Part shown: piece by piece, positions 12,788 through 23,870 of the stretch
Position numbering within the stretch: position 1 is the stretch's first letter
Layout: every line of letters starts with the position of its first letter
Program-made: the position numbers and the translations under genes
Notes under the pieces: model-generated
Told to the model about the DNA's origin: nothing
What the model saw: only the letters and a program-made list of their open reading frames with translations
Databases searched by the model: none
Source: Stereum hirsutum FP-91666 SS1
Taxonomy: Eukaryota > Basidiomycota > Agaricomycetes > Russulales > Stereaceae
Direction of reading: 5' to 3'
Assembly: GCF_000264905.1 (NCBI RefSeq)
Contig: NW_006763143.1
Location: 853,224 to 917,223, forward strand
DNA length: 64,000 bases

Positions 12788-13169
12788 CGGGACCGACGCC
12801 ACACACGCGCAACACCGAGTCCACTTGACTCTTGAGGCCAATGTCCGCGTTTATATCTTGGTCATTCGGGTGTCGATGATTCTACCAGGAGCGGAACGAG
12901 CGAGTTGTAAACTGAGATGCTGACAGACTTCAGAGTAATACGAATGAAGTGATTCGCGAAAGCATTAGAGATCGGACGAGGAGCACGGCGCGAAGAGGGC
13001 GCCCAGAGTATGATCGTTTGACCATACTTGCCAGAGAAAGGACAAATACAACAACTTGATAAGTCACCGTAGGGCGAGGTCTATGAAGACACTTGAAAGA
13101 CATAGCGATGTTAGTACAAAAAGCAAAATCTCCTACTGCTACAAATGGCAGATGCATAATGACGGCCCT
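12788..13169. other. Spacer between Hsp20 upstream region and SDO1 3' end
   Basis: It contains the distal Hsp20 promoter and the 3' UTR of the SBDS-type gene. No coding exon is supported. Confidence 0.5.
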
Positions 13170-14308
13170 CTAGTTCCCGGTGGTAGCAGTCGCAGCAAAT
13201 GCTATCGTTTCGATACGTCCCTTGCCCTTGCACTCTTTGTTGAGCAGGTCGGTGATCGTGCGGAAGTGACTTGGGTCGATGAGGAGGGTCTGAACGTAGT
13301 GATGAGTATGGCGTGCAGTCAAGTGAACACATAAAGGTCAGCATGATTCATTTCACAGCACGAAACGTCTGCAACACGCACGGTGCTCCACTCATCGCCG
13401 TCAGGTCCTTCCCTCTCAACCTTCTCAACTCCCTCAAGAATTTTTCCACGTAGACGTGCTTCATCAGCGGAGGGTATGGAGACACGGATGCGCATGCGAG
13501 CGCGCTGAATGGGGAGTGTGGAGTTGGTTTGGAGAAGCTTAATACATTCTGATACCTGATTATGCAGAAACCTATGGTCAGAAAAGGACAGGATTGATGG
13601 GTTCTCACTGCGCACCTGACTCTTCGCATTCTTATTTGCACGAACACTGAAGCCAGCCTCGTTCATCGCCTTCTCGATGATGCCAACGGAGTGAGGAGTC
13701 TGTGTCGCGGGATCGACGCATTTCTCGGCGACAAGGGTCGCGATCTCACGGCGAAGGGACGTGAGATCATGTTCTCGCTCTTTCTCTCCGATTTGGAGGT
13801 CACCCTTGTTGAGAATCTAGAGATAGAGATGAGTATAGAGGAAAAGCGCAGTGCTAGAGGGATACGAACTTCTTTGACTACGGTTTGAACGTTGTCTGTA
13901 CCGAATGACTTCTTGAGATCTCCTGCTTTGGCGACTTCTCCCTTGGATACGTTGACAAATACGTTGCTGATTTGCAGGACGTCGTCCAGGTCGCTTTCAC
14001 TGATCAAGGAGGGAGGTAAATTGGAGAAGGTGAGATAATACTACCGAAATACTTGAAAAGACTTACACTCCATTTCTCCATTCCTGAACCTTGTTCTTAT
14101 AGCAGGCGATCTGAGAAGATACGCAAATGAGTCCTCAGATAGCGATGAGCCGCTACCGCGCACTTACCCACCTCGTACCGCTTGCCACCCTTCTTCAGGC
14201 GAACGATAGAGACGTTGGTTAGTCTATAGATCTAGAGTCAGTACGATGGAGCGAGATGGTCGAAGGGCGTTCATACTTGATCTGTCCAGATGGTTGGTTG
14301 ATGGGCAT
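13170..14308 (-). CDS. SDO1: Ribosome maturation protein Sdo1/SBDS
   Basis: Seven exons, 14308-14277, 14223-14172, 14110-14067, 13999-13870, 13816-13616, 13555-13382 and 13289-13170, give exactly 250 residues, the usual length of SBDS. The protein starts MPINQPSGQIKLTNVSIVRL and carries the FYSH-domain motif EIACYKNKVQEWRNGVE followed by LDDVLQISNVFVNVSKG. The central three-helix domain and the C-terminal ferredoxin-like domain follow. With the GTPase Efl1, Sdo1 releases Tif6/eIF6 from nascent 60S subunits in the cytoplasm. The exon 2 donor is GTGGGT, chosen over a nearby GTAAGT because only the former keeps the conserved EIACYKNKV frame. Confidence 0.95.
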
Positions 14309-14519
14309 TCTGGGAAACCGAGAGTGGACGAAAGTACAGGATCGAGTTGGTGGATTAGGGTGAAGAGGAGTGAAGACGCTGAAGATGACTTGGTCGTGCC
14401 GAGCAATCTGGTGTTACGTAAACGGGCTCCGGAGATCAGGAGCATCCAGATTCCACAGCCTTCCGCTGCCTCCTCTTCTGCTCGCTCAGTGTTTCTGATT
14501 CTTCACAACAACATCCATC
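14309..14519. promoter_or_regulatory. 211-bp divergent promoter of SDO1 and the BAR-SH3 gene
   Basis: The two start codons lie head to head with 211 bp between them, so both promoters must sit in or overlap this interval. Confidence 0.6.
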
Positions 14520-16374
14520 ATGAAGGGCTTCACGAAGGCTATCAAGCGGTGAGCTCATATGGATCAGAAGTGCTGTTTCATAACTCATTATTACCCGCAG
14601 TACGCCGCACCTGGTCACGACCAAGGTCGGCATGTCCAAGAGTTTGTCTCTTCCTCATGCTCTGTGCTACGGAGACTTTGCTACAGAAATATTAATATAA
14701 AACCTGCTTCTTTGTATAGAGTCTGCCGATCCAGAATTCGACGATTACCAGCGCAATTTCACCGTCCTTGAGGGCGCTACCGAGAAGTTCCTCAAGGATA
14801 CCAAGGCATTCTCAGACGCCGTGAACTGTATGGAATCGTCTTTTTCTCGCGCAGTAATCGCTCTCATATCACTTCCTTCAACCTGGGATCTCTTGATTTT
14901 ACTCCGGCGGTATAGCACTTTTCACGAACGGTACCAACTTTGCTCAACATTTCGCCACCATCTTCCAACCCATCGCTCCGGAATATGACATCCTCTCCAA
15001 ACACCCTAACTGCGCCCACACTCTCAACAACGTCGACGGATATCAGGCCGCTCTCGATGAACTTCGTACAACCATATACCCCGAACTCGAACTCATTGAT
15101 AGCAGAGTCGTTGGTCCCGTGAAGGAGCTGCAGCAGGTGTTGAAGACTATCAGAAAGATGATAACGAAGCGGGAACATAAGGTCTGTTGTTCTACTCGTG
15201 GCTGTATTTCACAGAACTGATCTGCTTGACGGGCGCTCGTGCAGCTGACAGATTATGATCGGTTTAACAACTCGTTGACGAAGCTTCGTGACAAGAAAGA
15301 GAAGTCTCTCAGCGACGAGAAGAACTTATTCAAGGTAGGTTTGACAGCACACATCCGGTACGGGATGTATATTGATTGCCACACATGTATCCCAGCTTGA
15401 GCAAGACTTCGAGATCGCCTCGAACGAATACGAATACATCAATACCGCGATGAAGCAGGACATGCCACGCTTCATGGTCCTCGCAACTCGTTTCATTGAT
15501 CCTCTTTTCCACTCTTTCTTCTACATGCAGTACGCCTTACTCCGTGTTATCCCCCTAGACGCCCTACTTATCCGCTACTTTGTAGACTCAACATCTACTA
15601 CATGCTCCTCGAGAAGCTAAGTGGTTTCGCTGAAGGCAAATACGACATCACCGTCTCAGCCGCCCAGATCGCCGAAGAATACGAGGGGAAACGTACCGAA
15701 TCCTGGCAGACCATCGAAGAGCTGAACATCACCCAGCGAATAGTTTCCACCAGTCAGTCCTTCCCCTCTACGAAGACTCATGTCCCCCTCACTGACCCGA
15801 CCAACCCACGAACTACAGGTAAGATGGTCCAACAGCAACGCCTCACCTCTGGCAGCTCCTCCCAACTCGGTCGTACCACCTCAACTTCCACAACATCCTC
15901 ACGCGTGCCACCGCCTGCTTCCGGTTCCTTCCAGAAGAAAGCCCCGCCCCCGCCACCCTCGTCCTCCTCAAGCTTCAAAGCGAAATCCCCCGTTCCGCCG
16001 TCCTCGCCTCCCGCCCCCGCTGCTCCTCCGCCATACTCACCATCGACGAACGGCACCGCAGCCGCAGCGGCTGCTGCTGCTAAGCGCGCGCCACCTCCAC
16101 CGCCTCCGTTGAAGTCGAAGCCGAAGCCGGCAGTGCAATACGTCGTGGCGCTGTATGACTTCGCCGCGCAGGCGGACGGAGATCTGGATTTCAAGGTTGG
16201 GGACAGGATCGAGGTCGTGGAGAGGACGGATAGCGCGGAAGATTGGTGGACGGGGAGGTTGGAAGGGCGACAGGGTGTTTTCCCTGGTGAGTTTCTCCTA
16301 TATATCCGCCCATATACCTCGACGGATTGTCTCATGATGTGTGTGGAACAGGTAACTACGTTCAAGATGCGTGA
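14520..16374 (+). CDS. RVS167: BAR-SH3 protein, Rvs167/amphiphysin type
   Basis: Nine exons keep frame: 14520-14548, 14601-14641, 14720-14827, 14916-15181, 15245-15334, 15396-15529, 15586-15752, 15819-16286 and 16352-16374, giving 441 residues. The N-terminal 250 residues form a BAR domain, starting MKGFTKAIKRTPHLVTTKVG and including the ADPEFDDYQRNF helix. A linker rich in Pro, Ser and Ala follows (KKAPPPPPSSSS and AAAAAAAAKRAPPPPPPL). The C-terminal SH3 domain has ALYDF, DWWTG and GNYV. Rvs167-type proteins dimerise through BAR, bend membranes at endocytic sites and bind Pro-rich actin regulators through SH3. The last exon codes only for the final SH3 strand (GNYVQDA) and the stop. Confidence 0.95.
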
Positions 16375-17043
16375 TGATCCTCTTATGAGCTCAGATTTAT
16401 AATATGGTATGGGGCGTCAGGGCGTGCTGGGTCGAACATGGTCTTGGTTTAATCTCTCGCGGTGGGACTGGAAGTTGGAGTGTACGCGTACGGTCAACAT
16501 GTATCTTTTCGTTTCGGTTTCTTCCTTTTTTTTCTTTCTTTAGTCCTCAGGCCAGCTCTATCATTCGCCTGAGGACCTCGGTGCACCTCTTCGAGGGCTC
16601 GATCATATCGTTTATACGTTTTCGTTATCTTCTTTGGGACGTTGGAAGTTAGCTTTCAGGATCACAAGAGAATGGCGATAATAATGAGGATCATACAAAG
16701 CTAGTACAATTATACACGCAACTCTAGAAGCTACTACGGAGAACAGACAAAAGACAAAAAAGGCATGTCGAATGACACTGAGAGCAAGACCGACGTAGAA
16801 GGACGACCCTATGGAAAGGACGCGGAAGGGACGAAGAGAAAAAAGAAAAACGCGAGAATGAACCACAACTACGAAGACACTAACCGGATTCCACTACGCA
16901 CGTATCAATACCTTCCCACTAAGGAGCCAGTAATATCAACGACAATCCACACCCGAGGCGACATAACAAGAGGAGAGACGAGGACGGAGGAAGAAATGAT
17001 GAAACAGGGAAAACGGCACAGTACGTAGGAACAGAGAGGCCAT
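16375..17043. other. Convergent 3' intergenic region
   Basis: Both flanking genes end here. The right half (16640-17030) is purine-rich on the plus strand, as expected for the 3' UTR of the minus-strand gene. No gene seen. Confidence 0.5.
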
Positions 17044-20000
17044 CTACTCGCTCGGAGTCAAATACTCATCATCGCTCACCACGACCTGATTCCTCCCCTT
17101 CTTCTTCGGCGGTGGCCTCTCATGCATATCCTCGTCCATGGGCGTCAACGCCTCGTCCATACTCCCACTCCCCTCCGCCGCCGCTGCCGGAGCCGGATCC
17201 GCACCTGGCAACCCCGAGCCCGCCGTGACCTTCACATATACGTTCTCGAACACGGTCTTCATCTCCTGCGCGTCGATGTACACCCAGGAGCCCTCGAGGT
17301 TGTACGACATCGCGTTGTCGAACATGAGCCGGACTTCATCCCGGAAAGCGGTCACGGTTTTGTACGTCCCAGCGTTGATCCGTTTGCGGATGTTGGACAG
17401 AGCGACCGGTTGGCGGATGAATTGGTAGTAGTCGGGATATTCCTGTGATTTGCAAGGGGCAAGAACAGGAATCAGTGTCACGGCGTTGGGTAGCGCAGAG
17501 GGTATTAGAGGCAAAGGCTTACGCTCTTGTCAGGAAGCTCCTTGAACATTTCACACCGTTTTCGACCGGTCTCGTCAGTGATGTTGACAATCGCCTTATA
17601 ACAGTCGTTCATCGCCTTCTTCAGCTTCTCCTTTACGGCCGGGGACAACTTCACATCGGCACCCTTCTTTCTCCGTTTCTGTAGTTTAAAGCACCGTCAG
17701 GTTATGAGTCAGGCAGAAGTATGTGTGGCAAGGAGGATATACGCACGGAATCCCGCTTCTCCTCTTCATCGTCCGGCACAGAAGGCGTGACCGACATCTG
17801 CTTGATCTGGTTACGCTTCCTCTTGCCGTTCGTAGGGGTATCAAAGTCCTGCTCGGTAGCCTTGGCTTTACCCTTCCGGCCCCGACCACGACCTTCCGAG
17901 GACGGTGTGGCGACGCCAGACTCCGACTCACGCAGCTTAGCTGTCCTACGGTCTTTCTTCTCCCGAGCACGTTCCGCAAGCTCGTACACATCCTCTCCCT
18001 CCTCGAGAGCCTAATCAAAGTCAAGAAATACCTCATTAGCAATATACCACAAAGAAAGGCAACGGGAAAGCACAAACCATAGCCCACTGATCATCGCTCA
18101 ACCCATCATTATAATTCACCACATTCCTCTTCCTCTGTCCCCTCCCCTCCACCTCCTCCAACTCGTCCTTATTCTCGAACGGCTCGTCCGTCCGATAACA
18201 GTCCGGAAGCTCCTCGAGCTGCATGAGCGGCAACGGCGGTTTCCCACGGTTGCCCGCCGCCTTCCACCTCGACGCCGTCTCCCGCTCGCGCTCGATGTCC
18301 ATCTGTCCGAACCGGCGCTCTTCTTCCTCCGAGCGCGCGATGAGCATGTTGATCTCGTCGTCGTTCATGTCTCCGCCTTCTTCCGTCTCTTCTTCTTGAT
18401 CCGCTTCGAGAATCGAACGCTGTTACATTACAAAGGCGTCGATAAGCGACCGGTGTAACATGCCAATAAAAGGAAGGGTAAGAACGCACCAAGAACTCCT
18501 CCTGCTCCTCCTGCGTAGACTTGTTATCGAATCGACCGGCTTGAATGACCTTGTCGTCAATATCGAGCTTATACCGTGCACGAGAGTACATCGCCTCCTC
18601 GACGCTCTTCTCCGTGATGAACCGCAAGATCCTAACAGCCTTCGTCTGTCCGATACGATGCGCACGATCCTGCGCCTGCAAGTCCGCATGCGGATTCCTA
18701 AATACCACCACATAACCCATCAGCCTCAAACACCACCACCACCACCACCGTACTACGACAGCCAAGGGAGGAAGAAAGAAGAGCCAGTACGCACCAATCC
18801 GAGTCGAAGATGATGACCGTATCAGCCGTCTGCAAGTTCAGACCCAAACCACCTGCACGAGTGGACAGGATGAAGACCATGATCTCCGAGTCCTTGGTGT
18901 TGAAAGCCGTGACGTGTGCGGCACGTTCCTCCGTCTTCGTTCCACCGTCCAGACGGAGGTACTTCCAGTTCTGCATCTTGAGGAAGTCCTCCATGATGTC
19001 CATCACTCTCGTCATTTGGAAGAAGATGAGGACCTATAGAGCAGGCAGTGCAGTGAGAGGTCAGTTATTCAGTTCAAGGGAAAGGGAAAGGGGAGGGTGA
19101 GAGGGAAGAAAGAGACGTACCCTGTGACCCTGGTCGAAGAACTTGGGCAGGATACGGTTCAAGAGCTCGATCTTTCCCGATGAGCGGATAAGCTTGTCGT
19201 CGATGAGACCCGAAGGATTGAGTTTGTCTTCCACGCTTTCGAACAAGAACGGATGCTGGCAGATCTTGCGCAACTGCATGAGCTCGTTGCTCAGACCTTT
19301 CACGCCGCCCTGCTTCCTACAAACCCACAAAATATCAGCCAACATTCCCGTCCACGAACACGAATGATACCAAAGAAAGAAAGAAAGAAAAATACATACC
19401 CCTGCTTGTTATCCAACCCACTCGCGATCATCTTATACTTCTTCATCTGCTTATACAGCTGACTCTGCAACGCGCTCATCCTGACCTTCACCACCTTCTC
19501 CACCTTATCCGGCAACTCCCTCTCCACGTCCTTCTTCAGCCTCCTCAACAAGAACGGCCTGAGCACCTTATGCAACCGCCTAATGATCAGCAACGCCTCC
19601 TCCTCGTTCAGCTCGATCTTGTCCGGCGTGCCCGAGTTCGCGAACGGCGTGTTGAACCACTCGTCGAACGATTTCACGGAGTTGAAGATCTTCGGGAGCG
19701 CGAAATTGAGCAGGGCCCAGAGTTCGGGGAGGTTGTTCTGCAGGGGCGTTCCGGTGAGGATGAGGCGGTAAGGGGAGTGGTAATACGTCGTGAGGGTCAG
19801 GGCAAGCTTCGACCGGGTGTTCTTCATACGATGACCCTCGTCTGTAAAACATACCGCTCGTCAATACACACAGGCATTATCAACGACAAAGCGAAGAAGA
19901 CCCACCGATGATCATGTGCTGCCATTTCATCTTACTGAGTACGGGCCTGTCCTTGATGATATACTCGTACGTCGTGAGCAGGACCTGGAACTGGCCGACC

Positions 20001-22265
20001 CTAAGGTCGCCTTGGAGAGCCCGACGCTGGGCCGGATTGCCTTTATAGGCGACGACCTTCACCGACGGTGCCCACTTGGCGAACTCTCCGGACCAATTCG
20101 TCATAGTCGAGAGAGGAACAATGACCAAGAACGGGCCACGGAGCCTCTTGGTCTCGAGGAGGAAAGTGATCAGCGAGATCGTTTGGATCGTCTTTCCGAG
20201 ACCCTAAACCGGGTAAGAACGACAAGGTCCAAGTTCAGTAAGATCTTAGAGGTGGAAAATGCCACAGGAAGCGTACCATCTCGTCGGCTAAGATTCCGTT
20301 AAGCCTGTTATTGTACAAGCTGACCATCCATTGGAGACCCTTGATCTGATACTCCTTGAGCGTCCCACCGACGAGGATCCCCGGCTGCTTCGTGACCTTC
20401 TCCTTGATCCTATGCGCAACCGCGTAATAATCGACCTTGCCCTTATCATCATGTATATCGTCCGGAGCCACCGTCCCACCGAACGTCCTCTCGTCCGTCG
20501 GGCCCTCTTCCTCCTCATAGATGATATTAGTACCAGGCTGAGGATGCGAAGTTTGCTGGGCCACGACGGCCTGAGCGAGCGAATCGAGATACGAATCCGT
20601 CTGCTTCAACAAATGAGTGATCCGTGTGTCCTTCGCAGTGTCGATGAGCTTCATGTAGGCCTCTTCATCGTCAGCCTTGAGAGCCTTGAGACGTTCCTTC
20701 GAGATACGCTCGATACGCTTCTGCTCCTCGCGCTCGGTCTGGGTGTGGAAGCTCTGCACGGCCTTGTTCAGCTTCAAGACGCGGTCCTGGGCCAACCGAT
20801 TGGCTCTGAGGAGCTCCTGGCCGTGGTTGGTGATAACATTGAGCTGCTCGACATGTTTCTGCTTCGCGCGACGTTCACGATCGACGCGTTGTTTCCTCTC
20901 GAGCTGTTCCGTCGTATGAGCGTCTCGAAGAGTCGGCTTACGCGTACGACGGAAATCAGGACGGTTAAGAGGGAGGAGAGAGCCATGGGTGAGACGTTCG
21001 GCCACGGACGCACGAAGCGCGCGTTGTTTGTCGAGTACACGGAGCGATTTGAGCTCGATCATGGCTCGCAGCTTGCCATGGGCTGTCGCCGGAGGATGGA
21101 CGTATTGCAAGTTGAGGACCTTAAGGGATTTCTCGGGTTCGGGCTCCGCCTTCTCCTTGCCCTTGTTCTCGGAGGGAGCGTCGTCGACGATGGGCTCGAG
21201 GTCACCGTCGCCCATGGTCGCGGGCATGGCTTCGAGTTCGTCGATACGGTGCTGGATGCGGGCTTCGAGGAAACGGTTGCGCTCGGCTATGATCTGGTGA
21301 GGGTCAAGGCCACCGGGCATGACGGATGGGATGAGCATGCGTTGGAGACGGGTGGCGTATTCTGAGGGAGTGGTATCTGGGAGGCGCTTGAGGTAGGTGA
21401 AAGGATGGACGTAGGCGTTGTACGGGAAGACGCCCGAGGTAGCGTCTTCCACGACAAGGGCGTCGGAAGCCAAGTCCTCTGCCTGGGCGGTATCCTCCAT
21501 CTTGACGTCGTTGCGGCTCTGGATGGGAGTGGACGTTGGAGGAATATGTGGCATCGGGAGCTCACCGGGGCCCTTGTGGACTTTGACGGTGTTGTCGACG
21601 ACCCGAGTAGCGACGTCCTGGGAAGCGAGGATCTTGTCGAGTTCGGGCATGGGCTGGTTTGGAGAGGCGATGATCTGTTGGATTTGTTCTGGGACAGGCA
21701 TACCGCGCTGGAGGAGCTTGAAGGCATGGATCTGAGCGCGGAGAGCGTTGACTTGGCCCGGGGTGAATATGACAGGGGACGGGGGAGGGTTGGGGAAGGA
21801 CTGTGTGGCGAGAGGACCCGATGCGAGCGGATGGCCATTGACAGCTGGTGGACCGTTCATGCCAGGTGTAGGACCACCGTGGCCATTGATGGCCGACTGG
21901 TGGTCTAAAGGAAAGCCATCTTGGTGCTGGCTTTTGTTGAGAGCTGTGGGGAAAGGGCAGGAGAAGAAAACAGATGAGCGAATACAGGTGAGGGGGACAA
22001 ATATAGAGAAATACCGTGTTGTTGGGCCTGCTGTTGCTGCACTTGAAGTTGACGTGCGAAGGTGACTAGTTTGTTGAGCTCTGGGGATGATTCTGTGGTG
22101 AGCCCTTGGCTTCTGAGCACATTGATGCGCTAATTGGAACCAGGTCAGCGAAGCGAAAGAAAGCGGGAATGGGACGTGACAAGCCTGGAAGAGAGCGATT
22201 ATTCGGTCGTTGGAGATGTTTGGACGCTGGAAGGAGTGCTGTTGGTGGATCGCGGGCGCGGCCAT
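17044..22265 (-). CDS. SNF2: SWI/SNF-RSC catalytic ATPase, Snf2/Sth1 type
   Basis: Twelve exons: 22265-22176, 22129-22015, 21943-20277, 20203-19906, 19841-19400, 19316-19121, 19033-18795, 18697-18490, 18419-18078, 18010-17747, 17678-17523 and 17442-17044, about 1471 residues. Domains in order: a QLQ motif ([19 protein letters not shown], from about 126), an HSA helix (near 395-465), and an ATPase with DEMGLGKT (near 622) and DEGH (724). The helicase C lobe has [13 protein letters not shown] and [10 protein letters not shown] Lys/Arg-rich SnAC-like region follows, and a C-terminal bromodomain ([15 protein letters not shown]; from 1340). The protein slides and evicts nucleosomes as the motor of SWI/SNF or RSC; sequence alone does not separate Snf2 from Sth1. 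The donor of exon 1 is weak (GTCCCA), so the first 30 residues are provisional. Confidence 0.93.
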
Positions 22266-22817
22266 GAGACCGGACGCGTTCTGATAAGTGGGACTGTGCC
22301 GGATTTGAGAGCTTCAACTCGCGGCGCGTGCAAGCGACAATTGGCGGCGACTCGCTCTGACCGCCCTCCTCGTCGCACTGCCTCCTTTCAAGCTCCGACG
22401 GTCACGTGCCCCTTTGTCCTCCCCTTCGAGCCGCGTCCCACCCTCTTTCGTTTTGTCTTCGTTTACAACCTCGTCTACTTACTCGAACACCACATGGCGA
22501 CGAATCTTTGACGCATCGAAATATGCGACGCGTGTTGTCACTTGCGAACATCCCGATCCTTACTTTTCCCGATTCGGACATGCTTTGCTCTTTTCTTCGT
22601 CCATCAACTGTGGCCCAGAGGCTCCTGCTAGCATCGGTCACTATCGTCTACTCTGTCAAAGGCTTACCTTTCGTTTTCAATATCATATACTTTTCAGACT
22701 GCTCAGATGAACTTCGCGCCGAATTTCATGCTCTGCACAAGCTCTATACACTCTGCAACGATGAGCCTTTATTCGCCATTCCTCGTACTCAGGTCGCCTA
22801 CTATAATTCCCGAACGA
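22266..22817. other. Upstream region between SNF2 and the damaged gene
   Basis: It lies between the divergent SNF2 gene and the next plus-strand gene. A frame from an ATG at 22523 runs about 100 codons but shows no domain and no convincing splice link to the downstream frame. Confidence 0.4.
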
Positions 22818-23504
22818 ATGAGTCTCTTTGATTTACACAATTCCATCCTCTGCTAAGGGGTTCGAGACCCACAACCTATCCTCGACAGCAACCTATTCGC
22901 GAACGACCATTTCGACGCCCCATGCGCCATGGACCGCGCCCACGTCCTCTCTAGCCAAGTCCACACTTTCGCACGCGACCTATTCTACAGTACCGCCGCT
23001 CTCCACCAAAATATTGCGCCTCCCCTCATATGCCGTCTCTATTTTGGCAAAGTCCTCCTTACTTCTCAATTCGCCAACTCCGTGAACATCCCCATCGACG
23101 TCGCTCACTGCTCACTCTTACGATCTCATTTCAATCACGGTCAATCAATCAGTCTGGAAGAAGTAGCGGAAGGGACGGGTGAGATACCCGGGCGGATTCA
23201 TTGGCTCGCCGGATACGACGGAAGAGATGTCGAGTTCGTTATGGCTGGCAGTGGACCGCTGGTCATGAGGCACTATGTGACAGGTTACCTCGACGCTTGT
23301 CTCGAAGAGCTCAAGGGTTGGAGTGCGAGTCTACCTGGGCGGGACCGAAGTCGAGCAGGTGAAGAGGTCGCCGGGGTGATAGGATCTTTCTCGTTGTACT
23401 GTACTTTTTCGACCAAAGGTTCATCAGAAATGTACGTCACCCATCAGTTTCGCCCCGGTCACGGTTCAGAAACCGTGCGTGAGCGTGACGGGACCCGTAA
23501 ATAG
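22818..23504 (+). CDS. Unknown protein gene, damaged at both ends
   Basis: An open frame from the ATG at 22929 (good context, gccATGg) to 23504 gives 191 residues. I do not recognise the family. The first 156 codons read like a real soluble protein (MDRAHVLSSQVHTFARDLFY). Upstream the same frame continues plausibly to another ATG at 22818 (MSLFDLHNSILC) but is broken by a TAA at 22854-22856. At the 3' end a MITE begins at codon 157, so the last 35 codons and the present stop come from the element. Without the insert, the sequence would end within five codons of the insertion site. The gene may still make protein from 22929, or be decaying. Codon 22929 as start is provisional. Confidence 0.5.
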
Positions 23505-23667
23505 TTCAGAAAACAACGTAGGCGCTTGCAAAAATGATCATTTTGCGCAAGCGCCTGCCGAGGTCACTGTTCGCTCACCATGCGTTATGTGTGAGGTCAC
23601 GCAGGATTTTGTTCGGTTCACCAGCGCGGAGAACGCGTGACGAACCTTTGGTCGAAAAAGTACAGTA
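23397..23667. mobile_element. MITE with TA target duplication, copy 1 (271 bp with TAs)
   Basis: Perfect terminal inverted repeats of at least 24 bp begin CTGTACTTTTTCGACC and are flanked by TA on both sides, the insertion signature of Tc1/mariner-type elements. The centre (23521-23555) folds into a second near-perfect palindrome around TGATCA. There is no transposase inside, so the element depended on one encoded elsewhere. A related copy lies at 37677-38195. Confidence 0.88.
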
Positions 23668-23870
23668 TCCGGACTTGTGACTTCTGAACAATTGTACCAT
23701 TACAGTGAGCCTAAGTGAGCCTAACGACATAGCGCACTTGTTCATACATCACCAGTTATCATGCTACACAAACAACTAAATCAAAATCAATCAGTTCTGG
23801 TCTACATAACACGGCGCGACGCAACAGATCCACAGGGAATGTATATCGTATATTCGGTCATCTCTGACTA
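23668..23870. other. Short convergent spacer
   Basis: It runs from the MITE to the stop codon of the patatin-TPR gene and probably holds that gene's 3' UTR. Confidence 0.4.

Noticed and set aside
22855..22872. GGGGTTCGAGACCC resembles a tRNA B box
   Set aside because: No A box, acceptor stem or anticodon arm can be folded around it.
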